In this document: in pieces, positions 52,442 through 64,000 of the stretch
How positions within the stretch are numbered: the stretch's first letter is position 1
Layout: each line of letters opens with the position of its first letter
NCBI GenBank assembly: GCA_027625915.1
Contig: JANTQA010000047.1
Location: 3,534,001 to 3,598,000 of the forward strand
Source of the DNA: Anaeramoeba flamelloides
Lineage: Eukaryota; Metamonada; Anaeramoebidae
Reading direction: 5' to 3'
DNA: 64,000 bases
Notes under the pieces: model-generated
Database searches by the model: none
What the model was told of the DNA's origin: nothing
What the model saw: the letters and a program-made list of their open reading frames with translations, nothing else
Translations under genes and position numbers: made by a program

Positions 52442-55400
52442 CTATTACTTTATTTTTAGAATTTAAATTTTGGAATTTACAAATTATTTTTGAAAAAAAT
52501 GATTTTTGAAAATGCTCAAAAGTTTCGAAAACTTGCACAAAATTTGTGAAATTTTTAATGGATTGTTTTTCAAAGGGGGAATTGTAAAAAAGACAATGCT
52601 TGTTGACAATTCTTTTGAATTTTTCCTTCAAATCAATACAAACTTTTAATTATGTTAACTTTTTTATTGATTTTTCTTTGAGTTTTTTTCAGACAAACTA
52701 TTTGTTAATTAATAAAACAAACAAAATTTTCATTCGTCTTTCCCAACTGGTTGGAAAGTATGAATAAAAATTGAATTTATTTTTCAGTATAAAAGTTATT
52801 GTATTTAGCTTACGCTTTTAGAATTGAAAACTTTGGGATTTTAGTATCCATTCTTGAGTTTTGTTTTTTTTTGGAAAAAAAATCGAAAATTTAATTCTTT
52901 TTATTTATCCTTTAATGGATTATCCTCATAACAACATTTGGCAATAATTTAAGTATGTTGTAATTCGGGACCAATGAGAAAAGTGATATATTATCTGTTG
53001 CAAAATAAATAGCACAAAATTTTCATTTGACTTTCCAAAAAAAGATTTTTAAATCTATATACAATTTCAATTTTTTAATTCCATAAATCATCTTAAATTA
53101 TTAAATTCCTCTTTTTTTAAATTGGGACTTTTGAAGGTTTGTAATAATTCTATGGAATGTGATTATTTTGGATAGATGAATGAAAATATTGTACTTTTTA
53201 ATATGTAATTAATAAGATTGTTAAAATAGTTATAAATAAGAGGGATTTTCCATAATTTCTCAAACATAATAAATTAAAAAACATATTTTGAAATAAATAC
53301 TCATGTTTTCATTTAATATCCCAAGTAGAAGCAAAAAAGGTTATTAAAAAAACCAAAAGATATTCCTCCATTTTTTGATATCATATTTTTATTTTATTGA
53401 AATTCTTTTAAACAAATTATATTATATATTTTATTTTATACAATAGATATTTTACAGAATTTGTTCTCTATCAAAGAAATCAAGTAATTTCTGTTCCAAA
53501 AAAACATTTTTTTGAATTTTTTTTTTTTTACAAAATAAAAGTATAAAGTAAAAATGGTAAAATAAAAAAAATTGCAAGTGATACTACCAATTTGAAATCC
53601 TAAAAGCAGAAAGGTCCAAAAAGACACATATTTGAATACAAAAAGAATTTCAAGAGAGATGAAAATAGTTATATATTAGTATACAAAAGTCAAGAACGAA
53701 TTATTTATGTTAATCTTTTGTTTCTAAGAAGTCTTAATGAACCCTCCAAATTTGATAAAAATTGCTATGTATTAACAATTTAAGAAAATAATGAAGACTG
53801 ATAAATAATAAATAGAGAATTTTAAAAATTTTATTTTTTTTTTTTTTCAATTTTTTCAATTAATATACCTTTTTTTGATCTAATAATTTTAATTTAGAAT
53901 AATCTTTCTATTTTGGAATTATTGTTATGAAATTTGTTTCATGTAATTTCTGTTCATTAATTCATATCAGGAAAATTATTAGTGAAAAAGATTTTTGATC
54001 TTGAAATTTTCTAAATAAAAAATCTATTTTCAAAGTTGTGTTTGGAAATTCATTTTATGTAAAATGATTACATAAAAACCCTAATCTGTTATAAATAGTA
54101 ACGGAAAATAAATTTTAGATTTTTTTACTAGTTTCACAATTAATTAATGTTTTTTTTTTTTTGGAAATAATTTTTTTATTTTACTTTTCAAAATCTAAAA
54201 ACAAAACTCAAAATAATATTATTCAAGATTTTTAATTATCAATATTTATAGGCATCCAAAAAGTGAGTTTTTTTCAATTTTTAATTTCAAAGATTTACAC
54301 AATAAACATTAACTTGTAACACCAATATTTTAATTACTCTTGTTACATTTTATTACAAAACTAATTATTTTATCATTGTATTTCCAATATATATATATAT
54401 ATAATTTTGTTAAAAGAATTATGAAGTTAATTATTTAATTATTTTAAAAACCCCTATTATTTTGGCAACTATTCTCAATTTTGAGACAAATTTAAGAAAT
54501 ATATTTTTCATATTTAAAGTCAGAATATTGATTCATAAAGCTTTAAATTTGTCTATAAATAACATTTTTTTTTCAAAATTTCTTTGGTGTTGTTATTTAA
54601 ACAAAGGATCTTTTTTCAATTAATAAAATAAACTTTTTAGTACTACTATACGAGTTTAATTTTAAAGAGCATTTGATATTGTGGTGCATTACAATGATTT
54701 AGATTCAATTATAACATACTTTATTTTTAAATTTATCGAAGCTAGGCACTAATTCTTAAACATATTTTAATAAGTATGGTAGTTTGTTCTGGTTTATATC
54801 TGTTTTTTACAGTTGAAAGTGTTTTTTTTTTTTTTTTTGGTGGGTTAGTTTCTGAATTGGGATATTATTATCAAAAAAACCTGCACTGACTTAACAAACC
54901 CAAGTTTTAAAAATGAAAGCTAAAAGGTTTTATTTTTTTCTCAAATGGACTGTACATTTAATGATCAAAAGAAACAAACAATTAAACTTTGATAACTCAA
55001 TATTTATTTCTAATGTTTTATTTTATAAAAAAAAAAACAAATTATAAAAATCTAAGATCAGATTGGAAAAGTTATCTAAAAAAAAAAAAGAGTAAATTAA
55101 TCTAGAAAAGTTTTTATCATTAAGAATAACAAGATTAACAAAAAATTGAGAATATTACCCAAAAATTTTCAAGAAATTGTATCCCTAATTTGATATTTTT
55201 CAAAAAGTATCAAGTTATTTATCTTTGCAATTGAATTGATTGTAGATACACCACTGTATTATGAATTAGATATTTTAAAGGAACAAGTAAATAAAAAAAA
55301 AGGTATATTATTTTGAAACATGGACTTTATGATCTGGGCACAGCTATTTTGCAACACTAGAAGAAGAGTATTTAGGTTAAAATATCGAACAGTTGATTTT

Positions 55401-55778
55401 AAATCTTTCAAGAAATACTGGACAAAAAATCTTTTTCATTCTAATTGGAGAATATTCACTTTAAAATTGACTTACTTAATTGCAATCAGATTCTATTTAA
55501 AGATTTTTGAAACAATGAGAGAAATTTCAAGTGTCATCCTTAAAATAAACAAAAATCTTTTTGAATGAAAAACTACAATCATTTTTATCTTTATTTTTTA
55601 GAAGGAGTAACTCCAACAATGAAATTGTGTTAAATTTTTAAAAAACAAGTCAAATCTGGGAATTCTATAAATCTTTTAAATGCTTACCTTTAAAAAATGG
55701 TATCTCAACAGAAAAAAAATCATTTTTCAAACTTCTCCAACAATTTTTAATAAAACAAACAACCTCACAATTGAAATA
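52442..55778. other. Intergenic between divergent deoxynucleoside kinase and TBCA
   Basis: No gene recognised. Long AT-rich DNA with a short (TA)n run near 54389-54405. An ATG-led frame at 55320-55568 just upstream of TBCA is basic and hydrophobic but matches nothing I know. Confidence 0.55.
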
Positions 55779-56114
55779 ATGAGCAATTCTGTTAAACAAA
55801 TAAAAATCAAAACTGGAGCTTGCAAGAGATTATATAAAGAAAAAAATTATTATGAGATGGAAGCTACTAAACAAGAAAATAAAATCAAAGAATTAAGGAA
55901 CAAGAACACAGATCAATACACGATCAATAAGCAAGAAGAAATTCTTCAAGAAACACGAAGCATGATTCCAGACTGTACTAACAGATTACAAAATTACTAT
56001 GAAGGGTTGGTAGAATTGGTAGAAAATGAACGAGACAACGAAGTGGTAAACCAAACAACACAATACAAAGACGCGTTAGAAATTATTGAAGAAGTCAAAC
56101 ACTTATTTGACTAA
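55779..56114 (+). CDS. TBCA: Tubulin-binding cofactor A (TBCA)
   Basis: Small helical chaperone that captures beta-tubulin in the tubulin folding pathway. A single exon encodes 111 residues, close to the usual ~108. Family signatures: SVKQIKIKTGACKRLYKEKN, YYEMEATKQENKIKELR, KQEEILQETRSMIPDCTNRL, then a final helix with YKDALEIIEEVKHLF. The ATG at 55779 was chosen because it starts exactly at the family N-terminus. The frame is open upstream to 55680 but that part does not resemble TBCA. No sign of introns. Confidence 0.95.
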   Translation: MSNSVKQIKIKTGACKRLYKEKNYYEMEATKQENKIKELRNKNTDQYTINKQEEILQETRSMIPDCTNRLQNYYEGLVELVENERDNEVVNQTTQYKDALEIIEEVKHLFD

Positions 56115-56423
56115 TTTGTAATTCTTCAAACTAAACAATGAAAGATCTTGTTTGTTATCTTTATCATTTTCAATTTTAACTTGAAAAAACAAAGAAAAAA
56201 AAAGGTGGTATTTTTTTTGCTGTGATTTACTTTATTCAAAAAAGAAATAAAAAATCAAAATTGATAGTTTTTGAAATAAAATTAGATACTGACAACATTA
56301 AATAAAAGAAAAAATACAGTTTATTCTTGGAATAATTACTTTTCATTTTTTTCAATTTTTTGACTGAGATCTTTTCTTTTAAAACGAATATTTATTTTGT
56401 TTGAATTGTTTGAAATTTTTCTT

Positions 56424-56930
56424 AAGGACTAAGTTCCCACCCTAGTGGGTGTTTAGTTATATGCTATTTTGCATTCAATTGTCCAAAAGAATTTCCATTC
56501 TGAAGAAATCGGACAAAACATTTCTTTCTTGGGAGTTTCGTCAAATAAAAAAAAAAATTTTAAAAAATAGTTTTTTATAACAAAATTTTAAAAAATAAAT
56601 GATTTTCAGGGATTTTCAAGTAAAAGTTCAAATTTTCAAACTTGTAAAAGTAACTATAAAAAATATTTAGAACAGCTTGAGAAATTATTCTGTGTTTATA
56701 GATTTGAAATGGAAATTCTGAAATTGTCAAACCCAATTTTGTATGATCTGGAAGGTATTAAGTGTACAAATGTGGAAAAATTGTAAAGAATTTATGAAAA
56801 TTTCAAAGATTTTTTAAAAAATGAAATTCTCAGCTGGTATAATTTAACTGAGATTACGAAACTCTTTCAAGAGTGTTTTTAACAATTTCACCGTTTTCAT
56901 CTTAAAAAGTATTTCTTAATGACCAAGATT
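56424..56930 (+). repeat. Dispersed repeat family A, copy 3
   Basis: Begins AAGGACTAAGTTCCCACCCT. Continues with AAGAATTTCCATTCTGAAGA, GATTTTCAAGTAAA and AGATTTGAAATGGAAATTCT, then AACTGAGATTACGAAACTCT near the right end, in the order seen in copy 2. Confidence 0.7.
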
Positions 56931-57983
56931 TTTTTAAAAAAACTTTTAGGTTTGAGAATCGATTTAATTGTTCCGAGACGATTTGAATTCCGACCCTTAC
57001 AGTTTTGGAAAAAAAGTTAAACACAGTTTGTCATTGGAAACATTAATAGAACCCGGAAATGAAAAGGAAAATCAATAAAAAGAAGAAACAAATTAAATTC
57101 AAATAATAACACATTATATTATTTTCAATCAACCCAACAAATACAATTTAAATCTACTTTTATACCCAAAATTGTAGAAGTGATTTTGGAAATCTCAAAA
57201 ATTGTCAATTTGAAGAACAAATTTTTCATAATTGATCAATCAACAAAAAACTCATATCAAAGGATTGTATTAAAAAAACTGTTATTATGTTGAAAATTTC
57301 ATTTTGTGTTTATTTATTTATTCTTTTTTTCATTGATTTTACTTTTCATTTTTAGTAATTTTCACAATGAAAAACCGTGTTTCACTTTTTATACGAAGTG
57401 GTTATTTTCATTTTGAGTTAAATTAAATTGTAACAATGAACCATACCAAAATTATAACTGTATTTGAAGGGCCCAGTCACTACTTAAATTTTACTTGATA
57501 CGGACGCAGTGGGCTAGTTCTTAGAATGATAATACGAATACTCTGATTTTTTTGTTGGAAAAATAAAAAGATATTCGTAGGCAGATAGAGACTATTTCAA
57601 TTGAAAAAATCAAGTTGTAAAAAAAAAAGTCCAAAGTGTTTCTCAATAACAATTAATTCAATTAACAAAAAACACTCTCACAACACCGACATTTCAGAGA
57701 TCTGTTTGAAAATTTTTGTTTCCTTATCGTTTTGGATATCTATTTACATTTGTCTTGAATAAAGTATTTCATTAGAATGAATTTAAAGAAATTTGGTAGA
57801 ATTAGTCGATCTTCAAAATATTCTTTGTTAATAACAGTTTTAAAAGTAGAAATTAAATAATCCTTCAATGAAATATTTTGGAAATTATAGTTTTCGTTTG
57901 TAAAAACTGGAAATTAAACTAAAAATATTTAAATTTTTTTTAAAAATTTTAAGAATCTATTTAACAAAAACTAAATATCAATA

Positions 57984-57986
57984 TAT

Positions 57987-58024
<38 letters not shown>
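57984..58024. repeat. (AT)n microsatellite
   Basis: About 40 bp of alternating A and T, directly left of the F element copy 2 end. Confidence 0.9.
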
Positions 58025-58027
<3 letters not shown>

Positions 58028-58028
58028 C

Positions 58029-58621
58029 TAAGCTATTTCAAAGAAAGCGGGGTAAATTTATTTTAAAATATATTTATGTAACACATTCTTCAAAAAAGGA
58101 TTTAAATATATAAAATCATTAACAACCATTTATAGATTCTTGATAATAATTCAATTTTTTTCTTAGCATTGTATTGCAGAAATAAAATTTATTAAAATTT
58201 CTGATCTCAATTTCATCTGATATTTTTTTATAGTGAAAATTGATGTTTATAATTATCTTTTTGATCGAAAATATCATTTTCATAACTTATATAATCTCAA
58301 AAAAAATTACAATATGATTAAAAAAATATAACTGCGTTTTTGTGTTTAAAAAATTATTTGTTCCCTTTCCATATTTCCAGTTTTTTATTGAAATTGGTCG
58401 TACATTGCTTTAACCAAAAAAAGTGCTATTTTTTTTTTTTTTTCATTTTTTGGGAATATTTCAACTAACATGTTTTGAATTAAATACATAAGTGGTTGAT
58501 TCAATCTGAAATAAATATTAAACTTAATTTGGTATAGTTAATTAATGATTACCATCACTAAATAGGATTATTTTTTATGAAATGTAAAAAAAAAATGCCC
58601 CACTTTTTTGGAAATACCTTA
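58029..58621 (-). mobile_element. F element, ~590 bp, copy 2 (inverted)
   Basis: Ends TAAGCTATTTCAAAGAAAGC and, inverted, TAAGGTATTTCCAAAAAAGT. The whole interior aligns with the inverse of 48385-48975. No coding frame. Neighbouring sequence to the right (58650-58870) weakly resembles 47855-48080. Confidence 0.75.
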
Positions 58622-61090
58622 TATATTGTTTTATATTTCCAAATTCTTAAATTTCTTCAATTTGAAATAAATTGTTTTCTTTCAGTAAATAAAACAGCTA
58701 AAATTTAATACAATTTTTAATAATTTTGTGACCATAAACAATTTACTCAGAGAAAGGGCCTTACAATATTCTTTCCTTAAAAATAACACATTTGAAAAAA
58801 GTTAAAAAAATATAAAAATCTTAGAGATCTTAAAAGATACAAAAAGGAAGGCACTACAAAACCAACTTAATTTTATTCAAAATTATAATTCATAAAGATA
58901 TAAATTGGAAACTGATTTTCGCTCTTTTGTGCTTTTTTCAAAAAATATCCTCCTTTTTAATTGAGAATTTTTGAAAATTAACCTTTAGCGGATGGTAGTT
59001 TTCTTTTTACAGGAATTAAACACTCTTAAAAAAATTGAAAAACAAATTTATCTTTGGCTTCACAATATTTTTTTTATCGCTCTAATAACTCTAAAGAGAA
59101 TACAAAATATTTACTCTAATTTTCAGTTCTGTATTTTAAAAAAAAAACAGAGAATTTATCACTATTGTTGAAATTCGGATTGATTTCTCTAAATTAAAGG
59201 AAAATTAAAGAAATTATATATTAATATCCTACTTTAGTCCTATTGGAATCGAAATTTACAATTCAAAATCTCAATACCAAAAATTAAATTGAAAATTTAT
59301 AAAGGAATAAAAAATTTTACAAAAAAAAAAAAATTAAATATTTGTGAATTGTTAACTTCTTTATAACCTTACTTAGAATATAAATTATTGATTAACAAAA
59401 AGATATTTGGGCTAAAAATATTTTTAAAACTATTTTATAAATAAAGTTGAAAAATACAATTTTCCAGCTTGTGAAATTTTTTTTTTAAATTTAATTAGAA
59501 AAAAATTGTTGAAGATTTACTTTTGATACTAAAGATGTTATTTTTATCATATTTTAAAGGTATTTTTAATTTAATAAACATCTTTCAAATGTAAAATAAA
59601 TTATTTTGACTGTCAAAGAATCTTTATTGATTTGAATATAAAAGGTTATTATTTTATTTTGCAATTTGATTTTTCCATTAAGTTTTTTTACTTTTTTAAA
59701 CAAACCAGAATAAAATAGTTTTTCTATTTATTTCAAATTTGTTTAAAAAACGCCATTATCTATTCGAGAATTTAAAAGTATTAAGTGAAATCTTTATTTT
59801 TTTTCTTTTGAATTATCGAAATGTTTTATTTGGTTTTTTTCTTTTTCTCTTTATTTGGAAAATCAATATATTTCACATATAAAAAAGAAATCCTTAAGAA
59901 ATGAACTGTTATTTTTATTTATGTATTTTTTTTTTATTTTTTGAAATAAACAGTTAACTTAGTTAAATTTTCTATTAATTTCACAAATTAAAAAAAAAAA
60001 AAATCCTAAACACTCAACAGTATAATAGGGCACTTAAGTATTTTTTCAAGAATACAAAAGAATTGAGTCAAATCCAAAATTTCATTCGTCTCTTTATCCT
60101 TTCTAAAACTGGGACAATTCCAGATAACTTTTCGAGCATTTTAAAGAAAAGAGTAAAATACACAGATTTTATTATATTCTTTTCAACCAGTATAAAACCT
60201 AGGAAACTCTCATTGATTTTTTTTGTAATTTTTGAAATAAAGGAAAAATAAATAAATTTTTGGTTAAAATCAAAAATTAAAAAAAAAATAGTAAATGTAA
60301 TATTTATCATTAGAAAGTATTTTTTGATATTTCAGTTTTATTTGATGAGTTCATCTTTTTCAAAACTAATGGTTATTATACATTCAGGTAAATATCTCAA
60401 AGTTGAATTAAATAAGTTTTCACTTTTGCATTATTAGGAAATTTATACCACCAAAAAAAACATTTTATTTTTAAATAGAGAGTTTTAAAAATCGTGCTAC
60501 TCCTAAAAACAATAAACACAATATATTCAATAATTAATGTTTTTAAAATGTATGTTTTATTTCAAATAAATTTTGATTATTGATCGAGAATAAGGTTAAA
60601 TAAAGTAAAAGTTTAATCAAACTGGAAATTTTTTAATTTTAATTTTTGGATATTAGTTATAACCAATAAAATAAAACATATTTTTTTTTTCTTTCTTCTT
60701 GTTCCAATAGAACATTTAAAGGAATATTCAATAATATATATATATATAAACCCAAATCAATTTGAAAGATAAACTGGTTAATATTTTGAAAAAAAAATTA
60801 AATTATGAATTAGATATTTTAAAATTTTTATTTTTTTTGAAATTTTTTCTTTTATTAAAAATTTACTCTATTTTTTGAGAAAAATTTCAGATTTGATCTT
60901 ACATTTAGAAAATTTCTTTTTTAAATTATAAAACCTTCTGAAACTAACATCATGTTCAGTTATTGTTTCTTGTCTATTTCTTTGATAAATTAATTCATAA
61001 GCTTTCTTCAATAAAGAAATATAGCTTTTAATTAGCAATAACAAGGTTATTTAACAACAGTAGTTAATCTCTGGGAAATTTAAACGAAGT

Positions 61091-61103
61091 CCCCCCCCCC
61101 CCC
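61091..61103. repeat. C13 tract
   Basis: Thirteen consecutive C in strongly AT-rich surroundings, 770 bp upstream of the ubiquitin-protease start. Confidence 0.95.
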
Positions 61104-61869
61104 AATAGTATCAATTTAACAATTAACTCTAATTCTTCTAATAATTCAATTAAGTCAAAAAGATCCTTTGAAGAACAAGTTTAACAAAGTATCACTATAA
61201 AAAATAACAGATTGATTTTTGCTTATTTTGGGTTTTTTTTGTTTGTTATCTTGTCTGTTCTCTGGTGTGCTAAATTAAATCATGTCTCATGTTATAACAT
61301 TAGTTTTAAAAATATCGTTTTTATAATTTCTTTATTATGATTAACTTTCCAATCTTAAAATATTGATATTGTTCTATTGCTAATATGATATCAATTTTCA
61401 TTCTTATAGATCCACAATATCTTCATATATCACTTCCAACAGTTAAAATTTTTTTGTTCTTTTAGATCAAACTTTCTTGAGAACAAGATGATTATTTCAA
61501 TCTAAAAACAACAAATCGAGATAATTTGTAAAACTTAAATCTATATTCCACAAGCAAAATTGTTCCAATACATTTTATATGAACAAATAATCATAAAACT
61601 AGCTAAAACAGAACATTATATGGTTATAATTGCAATGTTACCAACAAATAATTACTCATTTCTTTCAAACAATAGTGTTATATTTTTTTTTGTTCTACGA
61701 CCAAAACACAAGCCTATTTCATTTTTTTTCTTTTTACTTGATAAAGTAAAATTCCTTCAAAAATTTTTTGAAATAGAATTTCTGTTGCTACCAAAAACCC
61801 TTTCAAAAGAAATCTTTTTTTAAATAACAAAAGAAATTTTTTTTTTCTTTATTTTCTTTCTCATTTTGA

Positions 61870-64000
61870 ATGTCAGACAAACAACAAAAAATCACTCAAC
61901 TAATTGTATTTGGGTACCCTGAACCTTATGCAAAAAGGGCTGTTGAAGAAAAGCCAAACGCCAATATTGGTGAATACATTGATTTAATTTCTCGGTATCA
62001 ACAGGTCGGAACAGACACAACAAACCAAAACCATGCAACAGACAATTCAAATCCCGTTGGCAATACCGGTGTCGTAAACGAAGACACTGAAATGCAGAAA
62101 GCCATTGCACTATCTTTGCAAGAAGCAAAAGAAGATGGGATCGATCTTAGTACTTCAACTTCATCAAATAAAAATAACAATTTTGGGTTATTTAGTGGCT
62201 ATGAACCAAAGAACCCACATTTCCGTAAAAAAATTGAAGGCGTACCATTGGGGTTACAAAATCTGGGGAACACTTGCTATATTAATTCTCTTTTGCAAAG
62301 CTATTTCTTAATACCGATTTTCCGTAACAACATTTTCCAATTCAATCCTGTTGAAAATGCCTTTAAAGATCTTTGTCAAAGCCTCCAAATCAATGACGAT
62401 CAATTAAAGCAATTTTCAAACTTAGAATTGATACACGAAATTCAAAGACTATTTTCTGTGATGAGTATAAGTAATTTAAAATACGCAAACCCCTTAAAAG
62501 TCATTCGGCTCATAGTCCAGGACCAATTAAACAAAATGTTTAAATTTGGGAAACAAAACGATATTACAGAATTCCATGTCAAATTTTGTGAACAAATCAA
62601 AAATGGCATTTTTTCTTGTAATTTATTAAATACCATTGCACACAGTATAGGTAACACAGAAGACAGTGAATTAAATGAAGAACAAAATCAAAAAAATGAA
62701 AATGAAAATGAAAACAACAATAAAGAGCAAACAAACCAAGAAAACCAAAAAGAAAATCAAAAAGAAAATCAAAAAGAAAATCAAAAAGAAAATCAAATTG
62801 AAATGGAAACCGAAAGTAATAATGAAAGTTTAACTAAAAATGATTCGATTGAAATTGAAAAAGAGGGGAAATTAAAAGAAATAGATGAGGAGGAAAAAGA
62901 GGAAAAAGAGGAAGAAGAAGAAGAAGAAGAAGAAAATTTCATTTCTGAACTTTTCATTTTTTCTAATCAAAATCTTTTAACTGGGATTAATCAAAAAGAA
63001 CAAGCCTTTGAAATTAAAAAAAAAGAAAAATTAGGCATGGCAATTTTAGATATTAAGCACGAGGATTTATATTCAAGTTTAGATTCCTATACCTATGAAA
63101 CCGGGATTAAATATCAAATTAATTCTGAATTTGAAACTGAAATTAGTAAAGAAATCACTTTTGAATGTTTACCAAAAATATTAACTTTTCAATTAAATAG
63201 GGTAAATTTTAATGAAGAAACTAAAGATTCAAAAAAAGATAATAATATTTTTAAATTTGAAAAAGAAATTTATCTTGATAGATGGGTTTTTGAAAATCTT
63301 GAAAAAACGAGAAAAAATCGAAATAGGTTGCAGCATTTAAAATCAAAGAAATTAAAATTAAAGCAAAATTTAATTAAATTACAAAATTTTGACCAATCGA
63401 AATTTTCAATTGAAGTCTCAATGGAAAACGTTTCAAAATATTTAGAAAAATGTAACATCAACCAAAGCCAAAATCAAGATCAAGATCAAGGCCAAGACCA
63501 AAGATTAGCCTTAGTAACAAAATTTCTTAATAAGCATTTAAATCTTGTTCAAGAAAAAATCACTTTTTTACAAAATAAAATAAAAAAAACTGAATTCAAA
63601 ATGAAACAGATATACGAAAATGAAAAAAATTATAAATATATAATTCATTCAATATTGGTGCATTCCGGAGAACCTGGAAGTGGTAATTATTTTTCTTTTT
63701 TCTTTTTTTTTTTTTTTTTTTGTTTTTTATCATTAATCATTGATCCATTTTTTCATTGTTGATTATTTTTATAAAAAGTAATAAAATTTACTTTTTTGTT
63801 CAATTATTTAACCTCAAGTAAGTAGAGATTTTGATGATAACATATAGTATCATGATATTAACAATAAAATTGCAATAGTATTAAAAAAATCGTGATTAAT
63901 CCAACTTTATTGCTAAAAATCATTAAGTCGCGATATTCCATATTATCGCAATTTTCCATTATCGCGATAAAATGAAAAATTATTTTTTGAAATCACCTTA
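61870..64000 (+). CDS. Ubiquitin-specific protease (USP25/28- or Ubp2-like), first exon, partial
   Basis: Cysteine protease that removes ubiquitin. Exon 1 runs 61870-63682. The N-terminus has a UBA-like segment (residues ~7-43, QLIVFGYPEPYAKRAVEE) and a ubiquitin-interacting motif (EMQKAIALSLQEA, ~75-87), an arrangement like USP25/28. The catalytic Cys box is VPLGLQNLGNTCYINSLLQS with Cys136, and KQNDITEFHVKF fits the QQDVxEF box. A Gln/Glu/Lys-rich insert (62670-62940) interrupts the fold. Near the exon end ILVHSGEPGSG stops just before the catalytic His, with donor GTAATT at 63683. The rest of the catalytic domain lies in exons beyond the window, so the frame continuing to 63762 is intron read-through. 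Identity is firm; the exact subfamily is not. Confidence 0.9.
63683..64000 (+). other. Ubiquitin-protease intron 1, incomplete
   Basis: Starts GTAATT, followed by a T-rich run. No acceptor leading into the expected HYW or similar motif is seen before the window ends, so the intron is longer than 318 bp. It holds several CGCGATA-like words (TTAAGTCGCGATATTCC, ATTATCGCGATAAAA). Confidence 0.7.

Larger units (their letters stand above)
56115..61869. other. Intergenic, TBCA to ubiquitin protease
   Basis: No gene recognised in 5.8 kb. Contains family A copy 3, an (AT)n microsatellite, F element copy 2, a 13-base C tract (61091-61103) and a (TA)n run near 60735. Overlapping frames at 60063-60310 on both strands and 61560-61823 look like chance. 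Confidence 0.55.

Noticed and set aside
55320-55568. ATG-led 82-codon frame upstream of TBCA
   Set aside because: No recognisable domain, no partner exon. It stays possible but unsupported.
60063-60310. Overlapping frames on both strands
   Set aside because: Mutually overlapping, AT-rich and unrecognisable; most likely chance.

Overview
This is a window of very AT-rich nuclear DNA from a unicellular eukaryote. I place ten protein genes in it. Spliceosomal introns (GT..AG) break seven of them, and Asn-, Gln- and Glu/Lys-rich low-complexity tracts run through several proteins. A pyruvate:ferredoxin oxidoreductase gene with a possible organelle-targeting N-terminus points to an anaerobic protist with hydrogenosome-like organelles. 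My best guess is Anaeramoeba or a similar lineage. That assignment is inference from style and gene content, not from a search.

Genes from left to right: PFOR (minus strand, 3' end beyond the window), a two-unit polyubiquitin (minus), an MPS1/TTK spindle-checkpoint kinase (plus), an ERF2-like DHHC S-acyltransferase (plus), PAN3 of the PAN2-PAN3 deadenylase (plus), a thioredoxin-fold protein lacking the CxxC cysteines (plus), a coiled-coil protein resembling BLOC-1 subunit 4 (minus), a deoxynucleoside kinase with a long C-terminal extension (minus), tubulin cofactor A (plus), and a USP25/28- or Ubp2-like ubiquitin protease (plus, 3' end beyond the window). They do not form a pathway cluster. 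Ubiquitin and the deubiquitinase, and MPS1 and cofactor A (spindle and tubulin), are only loosely related by theme.

Exon structure was worked out by matching protein-family motifs across phase-compatible GT..AG junctions. Introns fall into two groups: short ones (about 90-350 bp) and four very long ones (3062 bp in MPS1, 2280 bp in DHHC, 3320 bp in PAN3, 1775 bp in the thioredoxin). Much of what looks like intergenic DNA is therefore intron. The first MPS1 exon lies 3 kb from the kinase exon and encodes half of its TPR domain, so it is easily mistaken for a separate small gene.

The remaining non-coding DNA carries several dispersed repeat families: a 194-201 bp TA-flanked MITE (four copies, three of them clustered at 26.2-27.0 kb), a ~590 bp element with terminal inverted repeats (two full copies), families of ~400-500 bp, ~350 bp, ~190 bp, ~190 bp and ~80 bp, a 443 bp foldback at 14.5-15.0 kb, and a 1.29 kb nested palindrome at 24.3-25.6 kb. 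I recognised no tRNA, rRNA or CRISPR, and no virus-derived element. I saw no clear new multi-gene system. The most noteworthy protein observations are the redox-dead thioredoxin, the DHHC enzyme with a Cys-to-Asp change in its zinc-binding domain, and the unusual residue changes in ubiquitin.
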